A DNA stretch of 64,000 bases from Globodera rostochiensis (GCA_018350325.1 JAEVLN010000008.1:2871794-2935793), one strand, 5' to 3'. Shown: positions 10,233 to 26,088, counted from the first letter of the stretch. The notes: a model not told the origin generated them from the sequence alone. Program-made: numbers and translations.

Positions 10233-10818
10233 CGGGCGAAGAAAACAATCGGAGAGACAGTCTTATTTATTATTTATTTTATTTTATTGAATATTCTTAT
10301 AAATTAGTCATTTGCATTTATTTTCCATTTTGAGCATTTGCAAATATAAATTTAATTCTGCTGAAGTGCTGCTGCCAGCTTGTCTTTCATCCCAACCACA
10401 GCTATTCTCCCCCCCCCCCGGCGCCTTCGCCCAATGAAAGTGATCAATTTGCCAATTGGGGGGGGGGGGAATCGATGGATAAAATGTGGCCATGGCCCTC
10501 TCAGAAAATCTCTCCTCCTCCAATCACTGAAATTAGCCCAATGAAAGATGCTTTTCCTCCTCCCATTCACCGCCTATATTTTCCTTTTTCCCGCCAATTC
10601 TGTCGGGAAATCTTTGCTAAGCGGCAAAGTGTACGCTCGCATGGAACTGTGCCAATCGCCTCGGGTCACTCTCCGAACGGACACTAATGGTTAAGCCACA
10701 CCCAAAGCAATCCCGAGACTTTAAAGGACGGCATTTGGACAAAAATGCCGGCGGCGTTTACGGGTCTCGACATTTCCCCTAGCCGTCCCCACTTTGGCTT
10801 AAACAATGTTTCACAATG
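10233..10818. other. Intergenic, G/C tracts, no gene supported
   Basis: An A/T-rich stretch (10258-10360) that may hold polyadenylation signals for the upstream gene is followed by C-tract (10411-10420) and G-tract (10460-10469) sequence. Open frames here show no family motif. Confidence 0.4.
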
Positions 10819-11228
10819 TTAAGGAATGCCATTCATTTCCTCAAAAGCTCCTCCCCCCAACAGCGCCGCAACTTCCTCTCCGACCCCTCCACCAACGGAC
10901 ACTTCGAACATGCGCGAATCTTTCCAAATTGAACTGCCGGATGTTCCGTTGTCGGGACCCACATTGGTGCACATAGAAGCGGTCAGTGTTATCCCAGGGG
11001 CATAAAAATGTTTGACCACGACGGCACGTCATTCTTGTCCAGTCAATAAATCCTAACAAAATGCCCTCTAAGGAATGCCCTCCGGTAACCGCCGACCAAT
11101 CGCCCCTAAGGGCAACATATTCGCTGGACATGGCAAAGATCGACTGGAAGGGGGCCCACGAATTGCTGCTGTTCAATGACGTGTCCGTGCTGGCCTTTGG
11201 TTACGCAAAAGAGCAATTGACGACATAA
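10819..11228 (+). CDS. Hypothetical two-exon fragment
   Basis: Two open segments can be joined on plus. The first, from about 10829, is proline-rich then reads RESFQIELPDVPLSGPTLVH up to a GT near 10981. The second, after an AG near 11072, reads ECPPVTADQSPLRATYSLDM and KGAHELLLFNDVSVLAFGYA, ending at a TAA at 11226. The second segment has a hydrophobic, strand-like composition typical of real protein. No family is recognised, and the 5' part of the gene is not identified. Confidence 0.4.
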
Positions 11229-11863
11229 AGTACCTCCAACAAACAGACCAAAAATTTATTTAAAAAATAATATCCGAAAAATGTGACAACGGCAAAAAAG
11301 GAAAGAATTTCGAGTACATTTTGAACGAAAACACAATTATATTGTACAAATGGTATATTCAATGTTATGGACATCGAATTGTCTTTCATTGGTTGGGGGA
11401 AATGAATGAAATTGTAACTGAAGTCGAAGCAAAAAACCGGGCAGACCCAAATTATTCGCTCCAAAATTTGGCGATTTAAATGGAAAAATAAGTCGGCGAC
11501 GGATTTATAGCAATTCCAATTATTTGTTTGGCAAATTTAATTAGGGGCGATTACGTATTTAATTCTGTTCAAAAGTCGTCGACAAATAACTGCAAATGCA
11601 AATATATAAATCAATCCTCAAATAAGCTGGGTAATATAGCCGTGAAATCGGTTAATATTTAACAAACATTTTTTAATTGACCCCCGGCAAATGCTAAAAA
11701 TTGAACACCCGACGATGGCACGGAGAGGAAAATGGACACCCTTTCAGGCAAAATGTAAATACAATTCCAAAAAAATTGAAATAAGCGAAACGGGAAAACC
11801 CTTTGGCCATTTTCCCCTTCCGAACGACCGATGGGACGGACCGTTTTCGCCATTTGCCGGGGT
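11229..11863. other. Intergenic, A/T-rich
   Basis: A/T-rich DNA between the ends of convergent genes. Open frames of 60-100 codons here show biased low-complexity composition and no motif. No RNA gene is seen. Confidence 0.4.
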
Positions 11864-14118
11864 TTATGGATAATCGATGTGTTGGGAGACGCTGCCGAGA
11901 CTGATCTCCACCACGCCCAGGTTTTTCGGGGACACGCGAGCTCTAAATCGAATTTTGAGAAAAAAAAAAACAATCCCAAAAGCCAAATTCCATGAATTTG
12001 GAAATCACAAAATTTGGCTTTTTAAATTCTTTTTGGCTTTCGCGCCCGCCACTCACTCCATCCCTTTGCCCTTCAGAAACGCGAGCAGTCTCGGCTTTAT
12101 CACCGGCGTCCCCGTCGTTTTGCCATAGCCCGTGATCACATGCAATTTGCGAATGTTCGGATGCATTTCTACGGTTTTTTTTTTATTCAAATCAATTCAC
12201 TCGGACGGCATAATTTTTAGCGGTGCCTCAAAAGCATACAAAAATTAAATTCACCTCGGCAAATGTTTATTTTCTGAACGACCGTCGCAAGTGCACGTTC
12301 GGCGCCCAATTGATGCAAATCGATGCATTCCTCGCTCGACGTCTTCCAAATTCTCAGTCCGTCCCAATATTCCGTCAGTGCCTTCCTGGCCGACTCCAAT
12401 TGCCTGGCCTAAAGTGCCAAAAAGTTCACAACATTTCCCTTTGATTTCAATTTGATTGAGTCGTCCAGTATGTCGATTGGCTTGTTCAAGACCCGGAAAC
12501 AAAAATATTGACCACACAAAGCGATAAACGCCGAAGGACTTGGTCTTTACGCTCATAAATTTTGCAGAAAAATTCGAACCCGGTCGATGTAAAAACCGCA
12601 AATGTTTGCGTTTCCGAAGCCAACGTATTTCGTCTTCATTTCCTTGCAATGCTTTTGTTCTGCCGCCATTTTGCGCAATTCGTTCTCCACGTCCTGGACC
12701 TCCGTGTCCCAATTTTCGGGCGGAATTGATGCGATTTAAAAATAAAAGTTATCGGAACGGAACGCATATAAAAAAGAAAAATGTTTCAATTCCTCCCGCC
12801 CCACCAGCAAAAAATTGGACGTGTTGTTGTCGTGCGTGTTCGTCTTCAGCTGCTGTTTAATCACCCGGGGACAAAGCGACGGCACAATAATCGAAACACT
12901 TTCGCGGTCATCGGCAGAACTTCCCGGATCAATTGGATCATCGTCGGAACTTCTGACCAAATAAAGCGCCGTCTGATCATAATCGTAACTGAAAACAGTT
13001 ATTTATGTTATTGACAACAGAATTATTAAAAGATAAGTTAAAATTCCAATTTAAATTTGACTCCATTTCCTTGGCCACTCGGTTGATGAGTTTCTTCGGC
13101 AGCGACGGGAACATTTCATAAAGACGCTTCAGAGAAATGTTTTTATCCCTTCGACACTTTTTGGGCACAATTGTCGCATCGTTTTGCAGCTCAAATTCTG
13201 TGTTAATTAAAATGTTTTGTTAATTAATAGAATGGTCGGGTCGGACGTTTTCAAAAGAAATTTGGTCCAAATTCCCCGTCAATTCAATTAATTCACTACA
13301 CAAAATGCCGTCAAACGCCGCCAACCTTCGCGCAACGAATTGGCGATGGGCATTTTTTGGATGGCTTTGTACAGCAAATCGCAAAGCCAAATGGGCAAAT
13401 TCACTCCGGTGTCCGAACATTCGCCCATTCCTTGCCCGTCCCCTTAAATTAAATTGAATTAACGAATATCGCCATCGATTTGATTAAATAATAATCAGTT
13501 TTTACGGCATAAAGGGAATGTTGTGGTCTTTGACTTCACCAGTCCGCTTTTTTTACTATACAAAATCACCAAAAAGTTCGTTCAATGTGTCGACGGACAC
13601 CGGCGAAAGTTCAATTGCAATTCGATCATCTTGATCGCAATCAAAGCTTAGAATAAACGTTTTAGAGCACGCAAAAAAGGCAATGAACCTTTGCGTCTTT
13701 TCAGCCTCAAAATCGGCACAATTTGTCGGAGATGAAAACAGCAAACATTGGCCGTTGTTCGATGGGGGAGGGGCGTCATTTTCATTGAGACGGGCGGAAT
13801 GGAGGTGAAGACGGTGCTTGAGAATTTTGTCGTTTAATAAAAGCTCATTGAAAATGTAAAAACTACAATCAAAATGGAAAAATCGACATTTAGGAATCAA
13901 TCTTAAAATCGTCTAAAAAATCCACTTCCCTTTAATTAGTCAGAAAATATGCCGGAATTAAAACAATTCACCAAAAAATTGTGTTCTTCTTCCATTCCAT
14001 CGTTTCCTGTCAGTGCTAAATTCTTATCAAACGATAGCGAAGCAGCACTTTGCGCAGCTGCAGCTGCCGAAATCGCTTCTTTCAGTCCGGCAAAATTGTA
14101 GGCCATTTTCGTAAACAA
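11864..14118 (-). CDS. Smr-domain protein (N4BP2-like)
   Basis: A multi-exon minus gene. The start near 14118 (alternative 14103, MAYNFAGLKEAISAAAAAQS) opens an exon to about 13940. Exons at about 13560-13900, 13230-13440, 13040-13200 and 12736-12985 follow. The 13040-13200 exon contains LYEMFPSLPKKLINRVAKEM, resembling a CUE-type ubiquitin-binding helix bundle. The C-terminal part is an Smr domain: ECIDLHQLGAERALATVVQK (about 12260-12340, the DLHxL motif), then RKLHVITGYGKTTGTPVIKP (about 12080-12160, the GxG...P core) and a last exon with NLGVVEISLGS, stop at 11864-11866. Smr domains bind or cleave nucleic acid; CUE plus Smr is the N4BP2/Cue2 arrangement linked to no-go mRNA decay. That functional link is inference. 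ETHE1 lies 151 bp upstream on the same strand. Confidence 0.75.
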
Positions 14119-14269
14119 ATGCGAGAGAATGTGGAGGGTTTAGGCAATAAATTTGATTTAGTGAACAATATGTATTATAATCCGTTGTTAATAAGGAAAA
14201 TGTGTTCAGAATGAATTGAGCGTTCATTAATTTTATTTTGGTCATTTTTTTCACGTTTTTCTTCGTCCG

Positions 14270-15621
14270 TTATTCTCTCTCTCTTTCTCCAAAAACTTTT
14301 GTTCGCAATGCGTCGTCCATTAGCTCGTATATTCCACAAAGCACATTGGCCGGCACCGCCTTATCTAAAAACAATTGTAAAAAATAATTTCCAAAAAGAC
14401 AATTCAAAAGAATGAATCTCACCAATTTGCTTTGGGTAGGGCAATCCGAGGCCTTTCATTATCGCCACAAATTCATCCTCCGACTTGGCAAGGCGGGGAT
14501 TGTATTTCTTTTCCTCCTCCACCGAAGAGACTGTCCTCCCGTTATAATCTAAAAGTGTTAGGGCATTCGATTACATTTTAAACCATCAAATTTTTTTCCG
14601 ATTTCCTCAACTAATTTACCATGTGCCGGATAGATGAGATAATCGGGCGGTAGATTGAATATTTGAGAGTGCACAGATCGGTAAAGGGTCCGCGCATCTC
14701 CTAAAATTTTTATTCTCAACAAGGCCGTAGCCAGGGGGGCCGCCCCCCCCCCGAAAATGAATTTTTTTTAAAATTTTAAAGTGATATCCAACTTTTTTTC
14801 GGGAAAATTGCTTAACAAAAATGCAATAAACAGCAAAAAATACACCCCTAAGAATCGACTTTTTGGATCGCCCCCCCCCCCGAAAAAAATCCTGGCTACG
14901 GCCTTGATTCTCAAACAAATTCGCAAAGACCGTGCTGGAAGTCTGTCCTGCCACAGCCGCGGATCAAAAGAGCATCGCCGGTGAACGCCATTTTATGGGA
15001 ATGGCAGACAAATGTTGTACAGCCTGAAGAATGAAATTAGACTTGGGGCGCGTAATGTGACCATTTTAGCAATTTAGAGAGTTAATTTTATTAACCGTCG
15101 GTGTGTCCGGGAGTTTCTCTGACTTCAATCCCGAGTCCATCTCCCCAATGAATCAAATCGCCGTGCTTAACCAGCAGATCCGCTCTTCCTCCCGCCTTTT
15201 CACACAGAATCGAAATTGCTTTTGGAAAGAATTTGCTGCGCTTTAGCTCGCCAGTGCCCGTCACATGGTCAGCGTGTATGTGCGTGTTGACCACATACTT
15301 AAGGTCGAGCTCCAACTCGCGGACTAACTGAAAAAAAATGTTGGGGGTGTAATTGAAGACGAATAGTAAATGAATTTGGTTGTCCCGTCCCCATTAAAGC
15401 ATTCCTCGGATTATTACCGCTTCTTATGTACTTTTAACTTACTCTGGCATCTCTCTCGGCCTTGTCAACCACCGGGTCAATGATCAGCGCCTGTCTCGTC
15501 TTTGTGCATCCCAGCAGATAAGTGTAAGTGGACGAAGTTGCTTCGAATAACTGTTAACTATTTGTTTGGTGTAAAATGTGCAACTAACTTGTCGGAACAC
15601 CAACAATCTCTGATGCGCCAT
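14270..15621 (-). CDS. ethe-1: ETHE1-type persulfide dioxygenase
   Basis: A mitochondrial metallo-beta-lactamase-fold enzyme that oxidises glutathione persulfide to sulfite in sulfide catabolism (family knowledge). Exons on minus: start at 15621 with [11 protein letters not shown], a short intron, then [15 protein letters not shown] and [14 protein letters not shown] (about 15450-15575), [18 protein letters not shown] carrying the THxHxDH iron-binding motif (about 15092-15330), [20 protein letters not shown] (about 14935-15000), [17 protein letters not shown] and YLIYPAHG (about 14620-14700), [20 protein letters not shown] (about 14425-14550), and [17 protein letters not shown] with stop at 14270-14272. 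All family landmarks are in order, so the gene looks complete and functional. The start lacks an obvious long transit peptide. The intron after TDFQHG carries a 187-bp transposon. The start faces SEC62, 395 bp away. Confidence 0.95.
14720..14906. mobile_element. 187-bp hAT-like MITE in an ETHE1 intron
   Basis: Perfect 16-bp terminal inverted repeats (CAAGGCCGTAGCCAGG at 14720, its reverse complement ending 14906) are flanked by an exact 8-bp direct repeat ATTCTCAA (14712-14719 and 14907-14914). The interior is A/T-rich with a C-tract near each end and no ORF. Without the insert and one target copy the host intron would be about 40 nt. Splice sites of the intron lie outside the element, so the gene is probably not disrupted. 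Confidence 0.93.
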
Positions 15622-16016
15622 AAATTCAAGGAAAATTTTCAAAAAAAAAACAATAAAAAACAAAGATTTTTCCTAAATCGCTTTTTTTTGTATGAAAATC
15701 TTATCACGATCACTTCAGTTTTCTGAATCATTTCTAACGTCTTCCTTCTTCAGGAAAATTGGTCGGCGGTGCTTCTTCCTTCTCCTCCTTCCTCCTTCCT
15801 ATTCCATTCTTTCCTCCCCTCTCCTAATAAATTTTCTGTCCATTAAAAGTGTGTCATTGACGCTAAACCAAGCAATCGACGCTGCAGAAAAGCCCATCGA
15901 TTTCGATCATTTCCCATTCATTCAACGCAATTCATTTTTAAATTTGATGGTTGTCATTTCAATTAGACTATTCATTTTTTTCTTTAGGTGTTCGACAATA
16001 AAGCGATTAGCTTTTT
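15622..16016. promoter_or_regulatory. Shared 5' region between ETHE1 (-) and SEC62 (+)
   Basis: These 395 bp separate two divergently transcribed start codons. The DNA is A/T-rich with pyrimidine-rich runs (CTTCTTCAGG, TCCTCCTTCCTCC). A TTTAG trinucleotide acceptor near 15985 could be a trans-splice or outron acceptor for SEC62. No defined factor site was recognised; calling it a promoter region is inference from position. Confidence 0.4.
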
Positions 16017-18042
16017 ATGGCTGAAAGGAAGAAAAAGAAGGACAAAAATGCTGGGAAAGTAAGTTCTACGATTTCGAGATTTTTTTTTTCTAATTTCTTT
16101 ACAGAAGGGCGGCGAGGATGGAGGCGATTCCAATAAGTTAACTAAGGAAGAAGATTCGGTTGGTGATTTTGAATTATCTGTTTAAAATTATCTTCAAATT
16201 CTTTTTGAGATTGCTCGTTTTGTTCGTTTTAACTGTCCAACCAATTCGACCATGTTTGAGGGGAACGAGGTGCATTATTTCTCCGGTTGGTGAAACGTTT
16301 TTATTTTTATACAAACATCCTTTGAAAGCTAATGGTTTCTTGCAACGTAAAATCCAAAACTGGACTATGTAGATAAAATGTCAAAAATTGAAAGAAAATA
16401 CATCATTTGGATTAAGGCAAAAAGGCAGTAGATGTGCTCGTCGAGTCGAAGAAGTACGGTGCTGTTGCAAAAATTCCCAAATTTCTGAACAGCGGCGTTG
16501 CGGAAGAATTTTTGCAAACTTTGCTTGAAAAGGGACTTTTTGTCAGGGCCAAAAAATTGGTTCCGAAAAAGAAGGAAAAGCCATCGTCCGATCAGCCGCC
16601 AAAGGCGGAAAAGGGCGGACTCGATGTGAACAAGTCGCCGCCGAGTGGGGCGAAATCGGCGGCCGAAAAGAGGCGACAAAAGGAAGGGGTGGAGGAGGAC
16701 GAGGAACGAACGAAGGCCGAGGACGACGGTGCCAAGGGGGAGGAGGAGGACGAGGAGAAGCGGGAGCAGCAGGTGCACAACCAACACGGCAATCGATTTT
16801 GATTCAGCTTTTCTGATCATAGGAAGAGGAAAAGAAGAAGAAAAAGAAGGTCAAAATTCTGCTCCACGACGTGCAAACTTTTGATGTCAACTCAAACGAT
16901 GTGTACGTGTGGATTTTCGACCCGACTCCGCTGTGGAAGAAATGTGTGGGCATTCTAATCGTTCTCGGCACCATCGGCGGTTGCCTTTTTCCACTGTGGT
17001 TTGTGGTGTCTGTTGATGCATTATGTTTGATGGATATTCCCTGGGAGTTGGGTTTCGGGGAGGGGAGAGGTTTGGCACTGAATTTTTTAAATTAATATAT
17101 CTAAAGAGCCAATGGTTGGTGAATATCACTGGATAATTTAGGCCCGATTGGTTACGCCTGGGCATTTATTACCTTTCTGTGACCGGCATTGCTCTGTTTG
17201 GTCTTCTGCTCGGAGTGGCATTCGGTAAAAATTGCTTTTTCCTAATGTCCGACCGTTAAGTCATTTCTCTTTCGTCACCATTCATTCTTCGTTGACAGTG
17301 TGTTATTTCATTTTTTAGCACGAACAGTTCTTTTCGGCTTCATTTGGCTGTGTACGTTGGGCCGACATCGCCTTTGGCTTCTCCCAAATTTGTTGGAGGA
17401 GTGCGGCTTCTTCGAGAGTTTTCAACCGACCTACACATATGTAGGATAATGAATATTTAAGTTCTTTCTAAGAAAACATGTTCTCAGGAATACATTCCCG
17501 GGGGAATTTTCGCGAAAAAGGACCCGAAATGCAAAAAGAAGAAAGACGACTCGAAGAAGGAGGAGCAGGGAAATGACAACAAGGACGAGGATGAACAAAA
17601 AGATGGCATGGACGGTGTTGGAATTGACATTGATGACAAAACTCCGCTCATTTCGCAAGAAGAACGTGAAGACGGTTGGCTTTTCTGGGAATTGAGCGCT
17701 GACTTTGATGAGAAACATCGTTTCACGCCCCGGTATGGAACCCCTCCCATTTCAGCGAAGCTGGAGCCCGAACACGACATCTCTCCTCCTCCATCTGCTG
17801 CTTCACTCAAGGAAGAAGAAGCTTGCCACCCAACACAGGCCGACCGTGCCGAACTTGAGCGCAACTCCAGCAGTGCCGAAAGCGAAAGTCAACATTCATC
17901 ATCGAAAAAGGACGGGACGAGCGGAAGTGAAGAAGAGGACGTGGAGGGGGCGCAGACGGGCACGGACGACAGCAACTCGTGGGAGAAGCTGTCAGAAAAC
18001 AGTCAAAGATCGTCGGCGGAGTGTGGCAAGAAAAAAGAGTAG
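16017..18042 (+). CDS. SEC62: Translocation protein SEC62
   Basis: An ER membrane subunit of the SEC61/SEC62/SEC63 channel used for post-translational protein import and ER-phagy (family knowledge). Exons begin 16017-16058 (MAERKKKKDKNAGK), 16105-16158 and 16210-16285, which contains RFVRFNCPTNSTMFEGNEVH; this matches the SEC62 RFNCPTxST signature and continues as FSGKKAVDVLVESKK from about 16417. A basic and acidic linker follows (about 16560-16790), then ILLHDVQTFDVNSNDVYVWI, two membrane helices (VGILIVLGTIGGCLFPLW; LGIYYLSVTGIALFGLLLG) and a third hydrophobic segment near 17325-17370. The C-terminal cytosolic tail from about 17490 is long, acidic and Ser-rich, with DDKTPLISQEE. The stop is at 18040-18042. 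The gene looks complete. The Ser/Glu-rich tail is longer than I expect for a core SEC62. Confidence 0.96.
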
Positions 18043-18393
18043 CATAAGCTTAGAACGAATGCGGAGTAAAAGAAATGTGATCAAAGCGATGAATCGGCGC
18101 TAATTGGTTCGATTTTCCATTTCGTGAACTCATCATGTTATCGACCCATGCTCTATCTGTGTTGTACTCCCCCATTTTCCTGTGTCTGTCTTGTATTACA
18201 ACCACCAAAGTTTTTATTCGCATTCCCCACAACTTTTGCATTATTTAACTCTTCCTATTTTGGCGCTTCAAACACTTGATACATTAAAACACTTGGACTG
18301 GACGTTTCCGAATTGCTTTCTCCCGTGACAAATTTTTTGGATGAAACGTAAATTTTATCATACATGGGCGCCTTTTTTATTTCGAGTGTTTTC
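18043..18393. other. Intergenic between convergent SEC62 and membralin
   Basis: 351 bp between the two stop codons, A/T-rich, with no open frame of interest. It should contain both 3' UTRs and polyadenylation signals. Confidence 0.5.
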
Positions 18394-22072
<3,679 letters not shown>

Positions 22073-23188
22073 TTTGTTTTTTGGGTTGACTTCAGTGACA
22101 AAGGCAAAATAGCACTAGTACATAAATATGAAAGGACGAATAACAACAGAGACAGAGTAATAACAAAGCAATTAATAAGCTGAAATTGGAGGAGTCATTA
22201 GATTCGGTCAGCCGTCTGTTCTTCTGGCAGAGAAAAGCAGTTCCTTTTCCTTCTCATTCATTTCTCAGCTTTCTTTCTTTGCAGTTTAAGAAACATCATT
22301 ACAATATACACAATCCCCCTGCCCTATTTAACTTTTTATTAGGTTAAAAATATAATAATCAATCTCAAATAGGTAAACTAATATCAAATCGATGCGAAGA
22401 TGGCAATCAAAAAATGATTGATAAATAAAAACTGAAGGACAAAACTGTGCGTTGTGTAAAATGGAAGCGCAACTCTAAAGTAACAAAGATTGAGACGGCC
22501 CACACAAAATTCTGCAAACTAAAACTTCTATTTCACTTCACATAGCCAAAATAGTTTGTTGTGTAGTTTTATATGCACATTCACATCATTTTTAGTTTAC
22601 AAAAACAATACACAGTCGAAATGATGGAAACCGGTATTGAAGCAACAGCAGAAAAACTAATTGGTTAATAACACCGGTATTCCAAATGGAATAAACAATC
22701 AATCTTCGGTCTGCCACACGGAACCTCCGGTGGCGGACCTTTTTGGTCAAAATTAAGGAAACCCACAATTAAACTCGGTTTCTGTTGTTGCTTTTTTGTT
22801 ATGACATAACGCCAAGGGTTCAGAGGATATTTTGTCCCAAACAAATAAATTTTTGAAGGGATTCTTGAATTACTGACTTAAAAAAAAAAGTCCTTTTTGG
22901 AGTTTTGAACACTTCCTTAATAATTGCAATAAAAACCGAATATCCCCTAAAAATCGACTTTTGTTAGGATGCATTTTTTTTATTGGTAAAATGTGATTTT
23001 TGCAATTTTTGGACGAAACTACCCATATAGAGTAGAAATACCCGAGTTTTTTATATAGGTACATATTCTTTTCAAATATTTTTTTGTTAAATTGTGCAAA
23101 AAGTTTGTTTGACTTTAAAGGTAAATCTACTAATATCTTATACGTCAAGTCCATTTTACCGAAGCTTTAAGCCTTATCTATTCATCTA
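22073..23188. other. Intergenic, divergent promoters; no gene supported
   Basis: A/T-rich 1.1 kb between divergent genes. It contains an imperfect inverted pair of ACCGGTATT words (about 22630 and 22672) and, at about 22940-22990, a version of the CCCCTAAAAATCGACTTTT motif found in several elements of this window. No ORF with protein-like composition. Confidence 0.4.
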
Positions 23189-23490
23189 ATGGACCAGTTC
23201 AACAAGCAGCCCTGCCTTGATTACCACATGCAGTCCCAGCAATTCATGCACGATTCGGACTCGCTCGAGGACTTTTCTGGGACCATTATTGTCGATCGCA
23301 TTGTGCAACCCAAGAGGGTGGGATATATTATTAATTGACATCGTCTATTATTTTTGTCATTTTTATGCAGGAGATGTACGGACAGCAGCCCGTCGACATG
23401 AAGGTAACGAACATCAACTGGATGGAGTGGCCGAACGTCGCCAGGTTGACCAGCGTCGCGAACCCCGATAACACTGCGGGCGTCGTCTAG
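23189..23490 (+). CDS. Small acidic protein of unknown function (82 residues)
   Basis: Two exons, 23189-23317 and 23371-23490, join in phase 0 with GT-AG borders. The product begins MDQFNKQPCLDYHMQSQQFM, continues DSLEDFSGTIIVDRIVQP and ends with NINWMEWPNVARLTSVANP before DNTAGVV. There is no signal peptide or membrane segment. The clean start, splice sites and stop support a real gene, but I recognise no family. It may be nematode-specific. A degenerate tandem repeat begins right after its stop. Confidence 0.6.
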
Positions 23491-23514
23491 GATGTAAACG
23501 GAGGCGATAAGAAG

Positions 23515-23705
23515 ATCTGCTTATCGAGTATATTCTATGTAGGATTTGTTGTGTTGCTTATCGAGTATATTATATGAAGGATTGTTGTGTGTAATATTTG
23601 TGTAGGATTGTTGTGTATATTGCTTACTCGAGTATATTATGTGATGTTGTGTATAATCTTTGCATATCGAGTAAATTATATGTAGGATTGTTGTGTATAA
23701 TGCAT
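23515..23705. repeat. Degenerate tandem repeat
   Basis: Four to five imperfect copies of a unit near 45-60 bp with the words TATCGAGTATATTATATG and TAGGATTGTTGTGTATA. It lies in the 3' flank of the small gene ending at 23490. Confidence 0.75.
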
Positions 23706-23930
23706 AAAGTGCGTTTGTGAATGTGGCGTTACAAAGTCCGGTAATTGTTGCCCCCCTTTTTTGAAAAATTCTTTTTTTTTTAAATAAAAGGTGTTTTCTA
23801 GTGGGTATTCCGGGGCGTAGAATCCGACGCTGACCTATTGGACCCCGGAATGGTTTTGAGGCCAAAATTAATTTTTGAAGAATTGTTCGAATTCGTGTTC
23901 GGCGTTCGAAACTAAAACCGATTTCATCGA

Positions 23931-25031
23931 ATGGTTCCAGCAAAGTTTTCATATTCGACTTTATTTGCTATGTTGATTCCCCGGCATCGCACGTCTGTTT
24001 TGCACAGGCCCAGGCCATTCGAAATTGAACCGGTTGATTGGATTCGCTGTATGTACATTTTTTTTGAAATTTTATGTTTAGTTTTCAGGCAATATTTGTT
24101 ACGCCGGTTCTCATGATACGAAAGGGCGGCTTTGGTTCACTTCGTGTGGACACTTGCTTTGTTTGAACTGCTTGCAAAAGACAAACGGTTAGGCATTTTG
24201 ATTGCAATAATTCAACTACCTAATTACCGGCCTAAATGCGAATTCGGATTTGTAATTGTCCGCCAATTGCATTATGCCAAATAAAACGTCCATTTTAGGC
24301 AGTGCGTCCGTTTGCATTGTCTGCCATCGGCCAAACGCTAAGTTCACTGAGGTTAATCGTCGCATGGGGCCGGAACTGCTGAAGTTCTTCCGTCCGCCGT
24401 GGGACCTTTACGCGGAATTCAGCGCCCGGCTGAGAGAAGTGACGGACTTTCAGCAAAACCACCGAATGCATCTGAAGGAACGCGTGATGGAGGAGAAGGT
24501 GGGCCGGCATTCTGTGGGGTCGAGGGGGCTGAATTGGAAGGAAATAACCGAACCTAAGCTTTGTTTTTCTTCAAATTGCGTAAAATTAAAAAATTAGTTG
24601 AAAAAAGCGGCCAAATATGTGCAAACGACCAAATCGGAACTGCAGAAAACGTTGAGGGAGTTCGACCAAATAAAAGCAGAGATGGAACGGTACAAGGAGC
24701 AGATACAGCAGCTGCAGAATACGTGAGTAAACGTTGAATTAATTGGAGGGAGAATGCCTCTTTTACACTGCTATTGAAATGCATTTTCTAAAGTCTGGGT
24801 GAACGCGACAAAGAAATCCAACTCCACGTGCGAAAGCTTCAGCAGCAACAGCTGCTGTGCAAAGGTTCGGGTCGAGTGCCTGCAGCAAGTCTGAACGGGA
24901 ACACGCCGTTGACAGGCGTTTCTTTTTCCGCATGTGCTACGAGTACGCCAATTAATGCCGTACGCCGTTCTCTTACCGTTTCACGTATTCATTTTACGAT
25001 TGCCATGGTTTTAAGCCCAACAAGCCGTTGA
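23931..25031 (+). CDS. ZHP/Zip3-type meiotic RING protein (RNF212 family)
   Basis: RING-finger proteins of this family act as SUMO or ubiquitin ligases on synaptonemal complexes and set crossover number (family knowledge). Exons: about 23931-24048 (ends VDWIRC), then NICYAGSHDTKGRLWFTSCG and HLLCLNCLQKTNG (about 24090-24188), SASVCIVCHRPNAKFTEVNR and MGPELLKFFRPPWDLYAEF (about 24299-24498), a coiled coil LKKAAKYVQTTKSELQKTLR (about 24598-24722), and a last exon from about 24796 with a Gln-rich, Ser/Thr-rich tail ending at 25031. The zinc ligands (C-x2-C, C-x-H, C-x2-C, C-x2-C), the FF-x-PP-W segment after the RING and the coiled coil match ZHP-1 to ZHP-4 and RNF212. Which paralogue it is cannot be told. 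The start codon is uncertain. Confidence 0.82.
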
Positions 25032-26088
25032 TTGGTGAGCTGCTGATAGATGATGAATTGCTGAAGACGCCGGTTCTGCACGAGGGTGTAGTCGCTGGTC
25101 AAAATCGGGTGCCGGACACTCCTGCTATTCTTTCTGGCCGGTACATGCATCGAGAATCGAACACGTTAGTCCATTATCCAGTGACTCGATTATATTCGAA
25201 TACCACAAAATTTGGTGGTCCAACTCATACTCATAAAACAAGAAAATTATTTTTCAATTTTCTCTTTTTATGTGAAGATCGTCAACTGAAGCGCGATACT
25301 TCTGATTGACGCGTAAGTACCCAATTTCGTCTCCGTCACATACCGGTTTCCTTATTTTTGATGAGTTTCTATGTGAATAAAAATTGCAAATGGTTAATCG
25401 TTCGGTTATTCAATTTTTGTTTTGATATTTGAACCTAACCATTGCTATAAACAAATGTTTGATTTTTGTTTCGCCTTTTTACGGGTTCACGAGCATAGAC
25501 TAAAACAACAAATTTAAAATGTGTGCAGAGCTCGGCATGGACATTTCATAACCCGGGGTGCGACGTCCCATTAGGCCCGGGTGCTTGTTGATGAAAAGCG
25601 TTTTTGTTTAGTTAAACAATCGATAAATACTTTTTACTTTTCTGCTTGCAAAAACGACAACCCGAGGGGCTCCAATTTGGCTCGTCATGGTATCATCAAC
25701 CAAACAAATTTTCGACTGACTCACTGCCCCTTTCACCATCGATCGATCGATCGTTTCCCTTTCGTTATCCGATCATACCGTGAATAATTCCGATTGTGGT
25801 CCAAAAAGAACCTTTGTTAAGAAAGACAAAAATGAGAACGGAGGGCGGCCGCTTATGGGGCGGGGCGTTTGAATTGTTCATCGACGACACCAAACCGTGG
25901 GGTGGAAATGGAACGGTTGGGGGGGGGGACGTCGTCAGTTTTGGGAATAAATGACGAATTGCGTGCTGCGAGTGGAGTGAAGCGATTGATAAACTCTCTT
26001 TCCGTACAAACAAAGCATAAATAAATCATCACAAAAACAAACAAACAAAACGACGATTCGATCGATTGCCTCCGTCGCCGTCTGCCCG
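25032..26088. other. Intergenic, no gene supported
   Basis: Mixed-composition DNA with a GATC-rich run at 25738-25752 and a G-tract at 25921-25928. Open frames on both strands lack motifs. The 3' part is probably the promoter of the gene starting at 26089. Confidence 0.4.
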
